52,363 bases of DNA from assembly GCA_001275005.1 (NCBI GenBank), contig JWZX01002639.1, positions 1 through 52,363 on the forward strand, given 5' to 3'. Below, one piece after another: positions 8,625 through 19,100 of the stretch; position 1 is the first letter of the stretch, and every line of letters starts with the position of its first letter. The notes below the pieces were generated by a model. The model searched no databases and had not been told where the DNA came from. It was given only the letters and a program-made list of their open reading frames with translations. Origin of the DNA: Chrysochromulina tobinii (taxonomy: Eukaryota > Haptophyta > Prymnesiales > Chrysochromulinaceae). A program made the position numbers and the translations under genes.

Positions 8625-11285
8625 TTAAATGACTTGCTTTGTCTCTGCTTGCGGCCCGTCGTCGCCGTCGTTAGCGCTACCACCTCCAGCAGCAGGCTTC
8701 TCGCGTTCCGCAGGATCGAACCCGAACGCTTCGTACAACGCATCGCTCATGAAGGCTGCCTTGTAGTCGGCCTTGTCGCGCACACAGCACACGAAGAGCG
8801 TGTCGAGCACGCACGAAAAGACGATTGCGAAGCACTTGGTGATGACAAAGGCCGTGAGCAGCACGAAGCCCGTCGGGTACATGGGCTGCGCGCTCATGCG
8901 CTCGACAAGGGTCGCGTTCGTGAGAAAGGCGCACAGCGCAGGGATGCCGATCAACTGGAGGAGGGTGAGGATCGTGCGTACGAGCGTGTTCAAGGCAAGC
9001 TGAATGGGCTGCCCCATGATGAGAGTGAAGGTGGCGATGCACGACATGCAGAAGCTGGTGCCCTGGAGCGCCGTGTAGATGTAGCAATAGCTGGTAATGA
9101 ACTTGAGGCACTTTTCCAGGCAGTAAAGCGCGCACTTTGCGCACTTGATGGCGTACACCATCATCTTGTTCGTCTCCTGCAGCTTCTTCGTCTGCCGGTC
9201 GAGCGCCTCCATAGCGATGCGAATAAACTGCACGAGCGCGATGATGAACGAACCCATGGCGATCGAGCCGAGGTGGTAGCGCACGGTACGATAAAACGCC
9301 CAGCAGAGCGGAAATCGCGTGCTTTGCTTGGGATCGCGCCGGAAAAAGTACCAGTGGCTGAACTGGCCCGAGAGGGATGTAAAGCACACGCAGCTAAAGA
9401 ATTCGTTGGTCCAGAGGAAGGCGAACAGGATAATTGCATAGCATATGTTCTTGGGCGTCAAGATCGAGGTGCTTGCTGCGACGAGGTCGTCAACGCCGCC
9501 CGAATTCATCGTGGCATTGTTTGCCATAAGCAGCTGTGCAAAGGTGGCGCCCGAGGTGAGCGGGAAGCCCTGCCCGGTGAGATGGTCCATCGTGATGTCC
9601 GCTGTCCCGAGAAAGAGGATGGTGAGGATGAACCATAGCAGCAGAAGCAAAACGGCTGCAAAGTTGAAAAAGGGCGCAACGATTGAGAAGGGACGATCCT
9701 TGATCACGAGGGAGCTTTCCTTGACGAGCGTCGCCGCGAGCCTGATCTTGGCACGCCACAGGAACATGAGGATGAAGTAGATCAGCGTCAAGGCGAGGCA
9801 CCCCCACGCTGCAAGCCTCCAGAGCACCGAGTCGTCACCCTGGGCGCCGGCAGCCGCGTCCCCTAGACCTCCAGGTAGCATGCCCGTGATCTCGGTGGCC
9901 ATCTCATTGGCGTTCTCAAGGGCGTCATTGAGCACCGCCGAAGCGATGGGGGCCGAAGCGTTGGCCGAAGCGTTGTAAGCGGGCCCACTGCCGGCGTCCC
10001 CGATCAAATCGGCTTGCATCTGCGCCGCAGTCGCGAGCATGGCCATCGTATTATTATTCGCGAGCACTTGAGCGACGATTTCGGCGGCCAGCCCGGTGAT
10101 GATGAATAGGTAGCAAGAGAGGAGAAACAGCCCAACCCCGATGGCGATGAGCGCCCCCCAAATGACTGTCTTGGCGAAAAAGCGCAACACGACGAGCCAC
10201 GCGAAGCCGAGAATGACGGGCAAGATGACGCCGTAGACCCAAATTTCGTGCTGCGCCTGCATGATCCCCTCGACGACCTCCTGGCCAGCGGCCATGTGTG
10301 CGGCGATCTGATCGACCACCGGCGAAGGCTCTTGCGACGCTAACCCCGTCACGGTGCTCTCCTGATACTTGATCTCGCATTTGGAACGCTGCGACATGCC
10401 ACGCGGCAGCCAGAGCTTCGGGAAGGTGGCGTCGCACAGCATCCACGGATTGGTCACATTGTCGCACTGCGGCCAGATGCATCGGTCGGGTGCGGCGTTT
10501 GCGGCAACCCGGGCGATGGGCACGCATCGGTTGATGAGCGAGATGGTCGGCAGGCCCTGGAAGTAGAACGAAGCGCCTCCCGCGGCCCTCCACTGACTGG
10601 GCGTGCCATAATCATAGTACATGCACTTTGAGGGGTCGTTGACGCACACGATCGGATCCGTCACATTCGGACATGACTCGACGCACAGACCGTACAGCAC
10701 GAGCTTCCACGGCGCCGTCGTCACGAGCGGCGCCTGCGCGAGCACATCTCGATTGAGGCGCGGGAAGATGACCTTCGGGCGATTGACAAAGGCGCCACGG
10801 CCGCAGCGGTTACCAAGGTAGTCCTTGCCGTATAGGACGGAGTACGGGTCACCCACCGTCATGGATAGGTACATGACGTACATGGCCCCACACCAGAAGA
10901 AGATGAAGATAATCAGGCAGCAGATGTCGGTGCAGCCTCGAGAGCGGAGCGCCTGCGGACCCTCGAGCCCCTTCTCGCCTTCCTTTGCATCCACATCCTT
11001 GGCGCCTTTGTTTGCATCCGCATCCTGAGTGGGAACTTTCTCACCCTTTCGTTTAGCGCGCACGCGCTGCACAACAATCCCGATGCCAACCAATGCACTG
11101 AGGACGATCATTACAGAGATCATGGTCACTCCGGAGAGCACGAATTCAAGGGGCGGCGGTGGCGGGTTACTCGGCGGCGGGCTTGGCGGGCTAGGAGGGT
11201 ACGGCGGCAGTGGCGGCGGCCGCTGGTGCGAGAGGGTGTGATCGAGACCGCGGCGGCTGGACGGGTGCAAAGAGGACCAGCCCAT
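8625..11285 (-). CDS. Choline transporter-like protein (SLC44/CTL family)
   Basis: The 886-residue protein is read from the first ATG (11283-11285). A Pro-rich N-terminus (PPSPPSPPPSNPPPPP) is followed by an extra TM helix (about residues 50-75), then the CTL core: a TM ending in a sequence like MTVGDPYSVLYGKDYLGNRCG, a large Cys-containing extracellular domain, and about nine more TM helices. The C-terminal half holds the family's most recognisable segment, HLGSIAMGSFIIALVQFIR, and the terminal helix with FSCVLDTLFVCCVRDK. CTL proteins are membrane transporters linked to choline or related cations; some act in membrane-lipid supply. The Pro-rich head plus extra TM is unusual for the family. 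The gene is divergent from the MLO-like gene with about 300 bp between start codons. No intron is needed. Confidence 0.85.
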   Translation of the reverse strand: MGWSSLHPSSRRGLDHTLSHQRPPPLPPYPPSPPSPPPSNPPPPPLEFVLSGVTMISVMIVLSALVGIGIVVQRVRAKRKGEKVPTQDADANKGAKDVDAKEGEKGLEGPQALRSRGCTDICCLIIFIFFWCGAMYVMYLSMTVGDPYSVLYGKDYLGNRCGRGAFVNRPKVIFPRLNRDVLAQAPLVTTAPWKLVLYGLCVESCPNVTDPIVCVNDPSKCMYYDYGTPSQWRAAGGASFYFQGLPTISLINRCVPIARVAANAAPDRCIWPQCDNVTNPWMLCDATFPKLWLPRGMSQRSKCEIKYQESTVTGLASQEPSPVVDQIAAHMAAGQEVVEGIMQAQHEIWVYGVILPVILGFAWLVVLRFFAKTVIWGALIAIGVGLFLLSCYLFIITGLAAEIVAQVLANNNTMAMLATAAQMQADLIGDAGSGPAYNASANASAPIASAVLNDALENANEMATEITGMLPGGLGDAAAGAQGDDSVLWRLAAWGCLALTLIYFILMFLWRAKIRLAATLVKESSLVIKDRPFSIVAPFFNFAAVLLLLLWFILTILFLGTADITMDHLTGQGFPLTSGATFAQLLMANNATMNSGGVDDLVAASTSILTPKNICYAIILFAFLWTNEFFSCVCFTSLSGQFSHWYFFRRDPKQSTRFPLCWAFYRTVRYHLGSIAMGSFIIALVQFIRIAMEALDRQTKKLQETNKMMVYAIKCAKCALYCLEKCLKFITSYCYIYTALQGTSFCMSCIATFTLIMGQPIQLALNTLVRTILTLLQLIGIPALCAFLTNATLVERMSAQPMYPTGFVLLTAFVITKCFAIVFSCVLDTLFVCCVRDKADYKAAFMSDALYEAFGFDPAEREKPAAGGGSANDGDDGPQAETKQVI

Positions 11286-11581
11286 AGTCTTGGAAAGTTG
11301 GACCCACTCGCGTTGAGGCGGGTTGGGCCTCCCCAGAATCAAAACTACTCACACCCGCGGCGCGGCGCGCACTTACTCAGGTAAAAAGACAGGTACCGGT
11401 GCTGGCCCGAGTGGTCCGGACTCTGACGTCAAGGGTCGTAAATTGCCCCCGAAACATGAAACATGAAACCTGCGAACCAACGCTCACAAACTTCACTTTG
11501 GACAGGCTCGTCTCGACTCACTACAGAGTGGACGCGCGCACGGGAGGAGCGCCAGCGAGTTTGGGTTCGCTGCGCGCGCAA
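11286..11581. promoter_or_regulatory. Divergent promoter region, SLC44 / MLO-like genes
   Basis: This 296-bp space between two opposed start codons carries GTAAAAAGACAGGTACCGGT at 11381-11400. It is a variant of the element at 8553-8586 and 48710-48735. No TATA-like box stands out. Confidence 0.45.
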
Positions 11582-13954
11582 ATGGCTCCAAAGGGCACTC
11601 CGGCGCCGAACGTGCCGACCCCAATGCCTCAGACATCTCAGCCAACTCCGCCGCCTCCGCCGGGGCCCCCGCTGCCTCCAGCTGGCTTGGTGATTTCGGC
11701 CGCACGGCCTGTCAAACCTCCAAAGAAGACAAAGAAGTCAGTGATGCCCGGCGCCAAGACGGGGTGGCCGCCGCGCATGATCGACCAGTTTAAGGACTAT
11801 GCCATCATCGGCATCATACTGTTTCTAATCTATTTGTGGGGCCAAGCCCTGGCGGATGCAGCAGCGCACCCGCACAGTACCCTCGGCGGCTTGCACCTCG
11901 ATGCCGCGCCTGCGATCAACCACGGCGAGGCAGAGGCTCAAGAGCCGGCGCACCACGGGTCGTATCACTACGAGCCGGCGGAGGAGACGCACCACGAGGA
12001 GGAGACGCACTACGAGCCGGAGGAGGAGGAGCACGGAGCACGTAGGGTGTTGTCGAAGATTAGTCGGGTGCTGAGCGATCACCACGTAAAGGTGGACCCG
12101 GCGCTGGATATGCAGGTGACGCTCGGGATCTGCGTGCTGCTCATCTCGATCACGATCTTCTTCGAGATGGTCAAGCACCATCTCGAGCACACAGTGCCTC
12201 AGTCGATGGCTGCAATCCTGCAAGCTATGTTCGGCGAGCTGACGGTCCTTGGCTTCATTGCCCTGTGCACGTACTTCATGATCAAGTTTGGTCTGATCGA
12301 GTTCGCAAGTATGGTGATCTACCACGACCCGGAGCACCTGCTGCATCTTTTCGAGGACATCCACTTCATGCTCTTCTTCGTGATGATCATCTTCCTGATC
12401 GAGGCAATCATCCTCATCTTCGCCGCCCTCAATGCCGAGGCGTACTTCATGCGCTTCGAGGCGCTCGTCGCCAACGCGCCTGTGCTCAATGGGGCAGACC
12501 CCGCGGGGTCCGCGGCGGCGCCCGCGGTGGCACAGCTGCTCGCCACGTACAAGGTCGCGCGCCAACACTGCTGGACACGCCTGTGCGTGTGCCCGCGGGT
12601 GCTCTGGAGCTTCCGCGAGGCGGAGGCCAAGGAGGAGCTCACGTATGCGCTGCTGCGCGCGCGCTTCCTCTACCCTCCGATCCCGAAGCCAGGCACGCCG
12701 CCACTGCCGAGCGACTTCGACTTCTCGGCGTACTTGCGCCGACGTATGATGCACGAGGTCGCCCACTCACTCCACATATCGCCGAACACGTGGGCCGCGA
12801 TCATCTTCCTGCTTGGCCTCATTCTATACATCCCGGTACTCGAGCAGCACGAGCTCGGCGCCAACATAGTCAACGTGTACTCGGTGACGTCGCTGTGCTG
12901 GGGTCTCTGGCTATACTCGTTCTGCGTCAAGGCTAAGCTCGGGCACATAATGTACATGCTCACGCCGCCCCATGCGCTGCTTGACGGTGCGCCAAAGGCT
13001 TTCGACGAGGAGGGCCCGACGGTGGCGCTGCTCGCCGCGCACTGCGACGCGCCGCCGTACGAGTCGCTCACGCCGTCGACGGACGCGTCGAAGCACGAAC
13101 GGCTCTTCTGGCGTGGCCGCGATGGGCCCGGCCATCTGCTCTTCCTGCTGCGCTTCCAGATGCTTTGGACAGCGATCTGCCTCGCCGTCTGCTACACGTG
13201 GATGACCTCCCGGCCTGAGGACACCCCCTTCTTGCTCCTTGGCTTCCTGCCCGTGTTTGACGTGCTGCTGGTGGCGCCGAAGCGCATCATGCCGATGCTC
13301 ACCGTGGTCACCTCCATCGAGATGATGAAGAAGGCTGGCGACATCAAGGAGACGGTGGACGAGTTAAAGATTGAGAAGACGCTCAAGATGCTCAAGATGC
13401 TTCAGACCCTGCGTGGACAGGCGAAGCGCGCAGCCAGGCTTGCCGCCGCCGACAAGCAGAAGCGGCCGGGTGCGCCCAAGCCTAAGCCAAAGGAGATCGA
13501 CCCGGTGCAGGAGGAGGAGCTGCGTGAGGCCTTTGACCTCTTCGACAAGGACGGGAGCGGCCGTATGGACACGGCAGAGCTCGGCGACTGCCTCAAGTCG
13601 CTCGGTGTCGAGCTGGACGAGACCGCGCTGAATGCCTTGGCGGCTCAAATGGACACGTCGGGTGACGGTACCATCGACTTCGAAGAGTTCAAGGAGGCCA
13701 TGGCTTCCTCCGTCGACGAGAAGGAGACGAGCGGGCAGATCGCTAGCTCCATCTTCCAGATGCTTGACTCCGACGGCTCTGGCAAGATCACCTCGCAGGA
13801 GCTCAAGGACATGGTGAAGACGGTCAACCCGGACCTGACGGACGATGACGTGGCCGCTGCCATGACGCTCTTCGACACGGATAACTCGGGACAGATAACC
13901 GAAAAGGAGTTCCGGCAGGCCCTCGAGAAGATGAAGACGTTCGACCAGGCCTAA
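11582..13954 (+). CDS. MLO-like multi-pass membrane protein with four EF-hands
   Basis: This 790-residue protein starts at ATG 11582 (context GCAAATGG); upstream in-frame sequence lacks a better start. After a Pro-rich N-terminus come several TM helices. The order of features matches MLO: a segment like ITIFFEMVKHHLEHTVPQ leading to GELTVLGFIALCTYF, later VKAKLGHIMYML, then LFWRGRDGPGHLLFLLRFQ before another TM. Plant MLO proteins are seven-TM calmodulin-binding proteins reported to conduct Ca2+. Here the C-terminus instead carries four complete EF-hand loops: DKDGSGRMDTAE (from 655), DTSGDGTIDFEE (691), DSDGSGKITSQE (729) and DTDNSGQITEKE (765), each with acidic ligands and a final Glu. The calcium sensor thus appears built in. 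The EF-hands are certain; the MLO assignment is by recalled motif and less sure. Confidence 0.65.
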   Translation: MAPKGTPAPNVPTPMPQTSQPTPPPPPGPPLPPAGLVISAARPVKPPKKTKKSVMPGAKTGWPPRMIDQFKDYAIIGIILFLIYLWGQALADAAAHPHSTLGGLHLDAAPAINHGEAEAQEPAHHGSYHYEPAEETHHEEETHYEPEEEEHGARRVLSKISRVLSDHHVKVDPALDMQVTLGICVLLISITIFFEMVKHHLEHTVPQSMAAILQAMFGELTVLGFIALCTYFMIKFGLIEFASMVIYHDPEHLLHLFEDIHFMLFFVMIIFLIEAIILIFAALNAEAYFMRFEALVANAPVLNGADPAGSAAAPAVAQLLATYKVARQHCWTRLCVCPRVLWSFREAEAKEELTYALLRARFLYPPIPKPGTPPLPSDFDFSAYLRRRMMHEVAHSLHISPNTWAAIIFLLGLILYIPVLEQHELGANIVNVYSVTSLCWGLWLYSFCVKAKLGHIMYMLTPPHALLDGAPKAFDEEGPTVALLAAHCDAPPYESLTPSTDASKHERLFWRGRDGPGHLLFLLRFQMLWTAICLAVCYTWMTSRPEDTPFLLLGFLPVFDVLLVAPKRIMPMLTVVTSIEMMKKAGDIKETVDELKIEKTLKMLKMLQTLRGQAKRAARLAAADKQKRPGAPKPKPKEIDPVQEEELREAFDLFDKDGSGRMDTAELGDCLKSLGVELDETALNALAAQMDTSGDGTIDFEEFKEAMASSVDEKETSGQIASSIFQMLDSDGSGKITSQELKDMVKTVNPDLTDDDVAAAMTLFDTDNSGQITEKEFRQALEKMKTFDQA

Positions 13955-14869
13955 TCGGGGTCCTACTTGGGTGGAGAGGGTTCATTGGGTGGCGGCGGCG
14001 CGAGCGCAGCACAATCAGCGACGGCCCGGCAACGGTGGCGGGGCGTGTGTGGCGCTACCTGGCGCACGTGAGTGATCAGATCCAATCGTCGTCTGCAATG
14101 AGCTATGGACATACTGATGGACAACCCTTTTAGCTGTGCGTGTCTCTACTCGCCATGTGTGCGTTCGGTTCTGTTGGAGCGCGGAGAGTGCGGTTCTGTG
14201 ACGTCACAACGGCCGATGCGTGCGGTGTGGTGCGTGCGCGGTCGTCGCTGTGCTGTGGCGTGCACGTGGAGTCGAGTGCATCCCATTGGCGGTCATCCAG
14301 TATGAGCCACGCAACCGCTCGTATAATTCCGTCGTTCGCGGTCGTGTGACGTGTGCCGGTGCGTGCGAGCGTGATTGTGCGCGTGTGTGGAGGCATATGT
14401 ATAAGCCATGACTGTCATGATGACTGATCCGATGACTCATTCGTACCGTACCTGACCGCGCCAAGTACCCCGGGCATCGTGACTATTGACTAAATCGTAA
14501 ATGCGATGCCGGAATCGTGCGATAGAGCGAATCTCAAATCCCCTCATTCGATCGGCACGTCGACGAAAACTACCCGCCCGCGATCTCGCCGGGACCGCGC
14601 GGGATCCGCCCCGCCCCGAGGGCGGCCGGGCCCCGGACTGCCGGGTACCGGCGGGGGGGGTGGCCGGTGTGACACTATTCACGCGCACCTCCACACGCGT
14701 GACGGGGTCGCTCTACTCGATCTACTCGACTCTTAGGAGTTGACTCGTCTGTTCGTCTCTCGCGACTCTCCGCTCATCAAAAGCCTCCACTGTGGGGCCG
14801 TGTCCTGTCGAGTGTGTGGGCGTATCTTGAGTTCTTGACGTCGCCTACCGCCAGAAGAACACCTTAGCC
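13955..14869. other. Intergenic region between convergent genes, no gene seen
   Basis: About 915 bp lie between the stop codons of the MLO-like gene and the Rossmann-fold gene. It is rich in GTGTG and GCG strings, with a G-run at about 14652-14660. Short frames have no recognisable content. Confidence 0.55.
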
Positions 14870-15880
14870 TTAGACCGAATTGAGCAAACTCTGGTGTATG
14901 AGGCCTCGCTCCTGCGCAAGGAGCAGGTACTCGGTGTGGGTCGGCGTCGTGTCAGGAACCTGGACCTTGATGCCAGCAGGCGTGATGCGTGTGCCCGCCA
15001 TCTTGGTGTACCGGTAGAAGTAGCCATTACGGAACTCAAAGTCGGTGAGTGCCGTAGGCAGGAACTCCATCTTTTGTGCGTACGCCTCGAGGCGCTCGTC
15101 AATGCCCGAGAAAAGGGAGACCGAGAGCGTGTAGCGCACAAAGGAGGCGAGCTCACGGCACAGCTGCCCGGCCTCGTCGGCATGTTTCTGCGCCACCTCG
15201 CCCATTGTGATGCCGCCGTGCACGGTGCCCACGAGGTGATACGCTGAGAGAAAGACGAGCTTCTCGAGCGTGGAGCGGCGCGCATCCCGGTCCATCTTGA
15301 TCTCGCACGCCAGGTTGCCCGTGCTCATCCGCGAAGCAAACGCACCAGCCCACTTGCCGGTAACCGTTGTAAGCCCCTCGGGGTTATCATGTGTCCTACC
15401 ATCCACTGGCTTGCCGCCCTTGCGCATACAAGCCAGCCATAGCGACGCCTGCGTCGGGCCGTAGATGCCGTTACGTTGGAAAAAAGGCTCGAGCATTCCA
15501 TCTTGCAAGAAGACGAGATCGTCCTTCTTGTCCTCCGGGCATGCTGCGACGACTGCGGCGAGGTCAGCCGTCTGCGTGCACAAGTAAACAGGACCTGGAT
15601 GGCCCGATGGAATAGCGTCGCCGCGTTTGACGACCACATCTTTGTAGCCGTTGCGAGAGCCAAAGTCGAGCAGCATCGAACCGATCCGGCCGTTGCCCAC
15701 GATGATCGATGGACCGTCCTCTGTCACCTCATTCTTCACGCGACCTAGGAGGAAGTCAAAGTACTCCTGCGTCGCGCGCGAATCGGAATTGACTTGCAGT
15801 AGCGCTGAACCGCACCGCAAATGTGAGTTGCACAAAACGCGAGTTGGCAGTATATGGAAGCCCGCCGTGAGGGTCGCCAT
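14870..15880 (-). CDS. Rossmann-fold NAD(P)-binding protein, dehydrogenase-like
   Basis: This 336-residue protein starts at ATG 15878-15880. After an N-terminal ~55 residues that could be a targeting peptide, a dinucleotide-binding loop follows the first strand: SIIVGNGRIGSML (GNGRIG at 62-67). The next strands (VVVKRG, PVYLCTQTAD) and a helical second half fit an oxidoreductase of the 6-phosphogluconate or ketopantoate-reductase type. The segment YHLVGTVHGGITMGEVAQKH lies where such enzymes carry conserved Gly, His or Lys residues. The exact family and substrate were not recognised. The gene is divergent from the 2OG-kinase gene, 312 bp between starts, with a shared promoter-like element. 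Confidence 0.6.
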   Translation of the reverse strand: MATLTAGFHILPTRVLCNSHLRCGSALLQVNSDSRATQEYFDFLLGRVKNEVTEDGPSIIVGNGRIGSMLLDFGSRNGYKDVVVKRGDAIPSGHPGPVYLCTQTADLAAVVAACPEDKKDDLVFLQDGMLEPFFQRNGIYGPTQASLWLACMRKGGKPVDGRTHDNPEGLTTVTGKWAGAFASRMSTGNLACEIKMDRDARRSTLEKLVFLSAYHLVGTVHGGITMGEVAQKHADEAGQLCRELASFVRYTLSVSLFSGIDERLEAYAQKMEFLPTALTDFEFRNGYFYRYTKMAGTRITPAGIKVQVPDTTPTHTEYLLLAQERGLIHQSLLNSV

Positions 15881-16192
15881 TATGTGGATACACACAGTCC
15901 CGAGGAGTTCGGAGATCGAGAGAGATCGATAGACAAGGGTACAGCGGGAATTGTGCGAAACAAGTCGAAAGATAGTCCACGAGTGCCCGCGGTGCGACGC
16001 GACCGCAGCGCCAGTGCGCCAGTCTCTGTTTCGTGCGGTACCGTGTGCCCTTGTGCGCCCGCGTGTCCCGTGTGTGTCCTGTGTGTCCCGGCTCCCCCCG
16101 GTGTCTTTTTACGGTGTAGTGGACGGCGCGCATTCGCGTGCGACTATTCAACGACCTTTTCGCCATAACAGCGCGAGGGAGATGGCCCGAGA
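15881..16192. promoter_or_regulatory. Divergent promoter with an element shared with the AspH-like gene
   Basis: Reading the minus strand from about 16114 to 16070, the sequence (GTAAAAAGACACC, a G-run, then CGGGACACACAGGACACAC) closely matches 48662-48702 upstream of the AspH-like gene. In both cases it lies about 190-235 bp ahead of a start codon (15880 here, 48895 there) and in the same orientation relative to it. Confidence 0.45.
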
Positions 16193-19100
16193 ATGGGGGT
16201 GTCGGTCCTGCTCGAAAGAGGAAACACACTAGACGTTCTCGACCTCGCCGCCCCCGCTGCTGACGTCCTGCAGGCCGCCGAGGTCGCACTTTTGACTCAG
16301 CGTCTCGCTGCAAAGGGCTTCCCGACGAGCAGCTCTGGTGCTCGCAGCTCTGCTGATTTCGCAAAGAGACACAAATCGCCGTCGTCTGCTGCGAGGGCAT
16401 GGGAACGATGCATCGACGACATCGTTTTTCGTAACGCGCTGATCGCTGAGGCTCAGCTTCTCGTCACGCAGCCAGGCGGAGGATGGACTAACTGGCTTGA
16501 GCCCACCGATTCTCCCCGCTGCGCTCTCGAGGCTCTGGCTCTGGCGGTCATGCGCTTCCACAGCGCTGCTTGCCGTGGAGTCGAGTGGTGGGTGCAAGTT
16601 CGTGACATGGACGAATCGATGCCGCTTCACTGGGACTGCGATGAAGAGCTGCACAGCAGGACGGGCGAGCACGCAGCACCCTATCTAGCTACCGTCACCT
16701 ACCTAACCTCGTCGGGCTCCCCAACGCTTGTGATGCCCGTGTCTACGGATGACTTCGGCTGCGGCGTCGTCGAGCCTCGTAGCAGCGACGGCGACGGCGA
16801 CGGCGACGGCGTGTACGTATCATTCCCCATCGCCGGCAAGCATCTTGCCTTTGACGGCCGATTACTCCACGGTACACAGCACGATGGGCCGCCATGGAGT
16901 CCGCGCAGGAAGGAGCTCCACGCCGACGCCCTCGGCGTTACGCGACCTGGATCGCCTCCGCGGCGTATCACCGTGCTTGTTAACGTGTGGATGGAGCACA
17001 AGCCTGCAGACGTGGGGCCTCTGGCAGCCGCGGCAGCTGCCAAGCTGTGGGCGCCGTCACCAACTTCAGCAGCAGAGATGAAAGCGTTAGCCGCGGGGGC
17101 TTTTGGCTCCGCACGCCCATCACCAGCGGTGCTCGCTGAGGGAGCTGCAGCGTGCTCCGAGAGCGGGCACTCGGTTCGGCGCTGGGAAGCTGTCCGTTGG
17201 ATGAACATCGGTTCGTTCCATGCTCACGCACCGATAGGCTTCGAGCATTTGGGCAACCACCTCAGCCGACCTCCAACACCGAGCGCACATTTTCTGAGGG
17301 TTGCGCATGCAAGGGCATGTCTTGGGCCGCCGTCCTCTTCGCCGCCGTCCTCGCCGCCGCCCTCGCCTCCAGCCTCGCCGCCGTCTTCGCCGCCAACCTC
17401 GCCGCCGTCTTCGCCGCTTTCATTCAGCACCCGCCGAATGTGCCCGTGCATGCGACGTGGGCCAGCGAAAGATGATGATGAGATGGAAGGCCGAGGGGAG
17501 ATACATACGATCTGCCTGAGGAGCGGCCGGTATTCAATCGACCGCTCCGAGCCTCTCGGCTCCGGGGGCTTTGTCCTCGGCGTCTACCGCGGACGAAGCC
17601 AGCGTGATGGCTCGGCGGTGGCGATCAAGGTCACCGATGATGCTATACGACACGAAAGAGAGGTGCGAACGCTTCAGGCGCTGAGCGAAGGCGTCATGCC
17701 GTTGATCGACTACAGCGCCGATGCGAACGGCTCTCCTGCTGCCTGGCCACTCGCGAGCGCAGATTACTATGTGGTGCAGAGCCTTGGGGTCATCAGCCTC
17801 GAGCGCTTCCTGTTGGATCGAGTGGCCCCAAATCAGTGGCCACTTTCCGACGCCGCGGGCATCTGCGCCGATGTCCTTACGGGCCTCGCCCACGTGCATG
17901 CATTGGGCTTTGCGCATATGGATGTCAAGCCGGCGAACCTTGTGCTCTCGCAGGGCGGTGTTGTATGGAAGCTCATTGACACGGACAGCTGCCGGCCTCT
18001 GGGGTCTGCCTTGAGCAAGTACGAGCGCTGGGAACTGACCGACCGATTCTGTCCGCCCGAGCTGGCTCACCGGCTGCTGAATGACGCCACGTCGTTGACG
18101 CGGCTGGCCACTGCTCGTGATGAGGAGGAGCGACTTGCGGTGGCGCAGGCGAGTGCCCCTGATGACCCCTGATAACCCCTGACGATCACAGAGGATCCCT
18201 GATGACCCCTGATGACCCCTGGCGCCCCCTGAGGACCCCTGATGACCCTTGACGTGGCGCAGGCGATCCTGCGCGAGCAGTCCGTGGGCGACTTCCTCGT
18301 CAACTCGGCCTACGATCTGTGGGGCGCGGGTGCGACGCTCGTGGGGGTAGTGGCCCTGACGCCCAACTGCCACCTGCACAGCCCCTACTTCGATCAGATC
18401 TACGAGAGCGCCCACGAGAGCACGCCAGAGGAGGCGCCGGCAGAGGCGGCCCGATCCTCTGGGCCACCTTCACAGTTGGGCCACCTTCACAGCTGGGCCC
18501 GATCCTCTGGGCCACCTTCACAGTTGGGCCACCTTCACAGCTGGGCCCGATCCTCTGGGCCACCTTCACAGTTGGGCCCGTACGATCGCGAGGAGGCAGG
18601 TGGGCCGCGGGACCGATTCTTCGCGTTCTGGCTGGGCGAGCGCCACGGAGCTCTCGATCTGCCGCAGGTCCTGGATGGCGCGGCGCCACTGCTCGAGTCT
18701 CTGCTCGAGCTCGACCCAGACAAACGCGCTGCTACCAGCGCAGCAGAGCGGCTTCGGATCATCCCCTTCCTCTCGGCAGCCAGGCCAACGCTCCCGAGCT
18801 TCGGTGCCGCCAATCGTGTACTTGGCCGTTCTGGCCGCTGGTATGGTGTCACCGGCGCTACCTGCGATGGGTGCGGGCTGCCGTGCTATGACTATCGCCA
18901 CTCTTGCAACGTGTGTGAGTCTTTCGACTACTGCACCGCATGCCTCGAGGCCGAAGTGTCGCGGCCTGTGGGGAAGAAGGAGCACCCGCACTCCGACTTT
19001 GATGCGAGTCGTGATGTGAGCGAGTACAGATGGTTTGAGACGGAGTCGGCGGCGGAGGAGGCGAGGAGGATGGCCTCTGTAACATCCTCCTCCTTGCCCA

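Noticed and set aside
8259-9638. 459-residue plus-strand frame
   Set aside because: It is antisense to the SLC44 gene's conserved C-terminal helices; it has no recognised motif.
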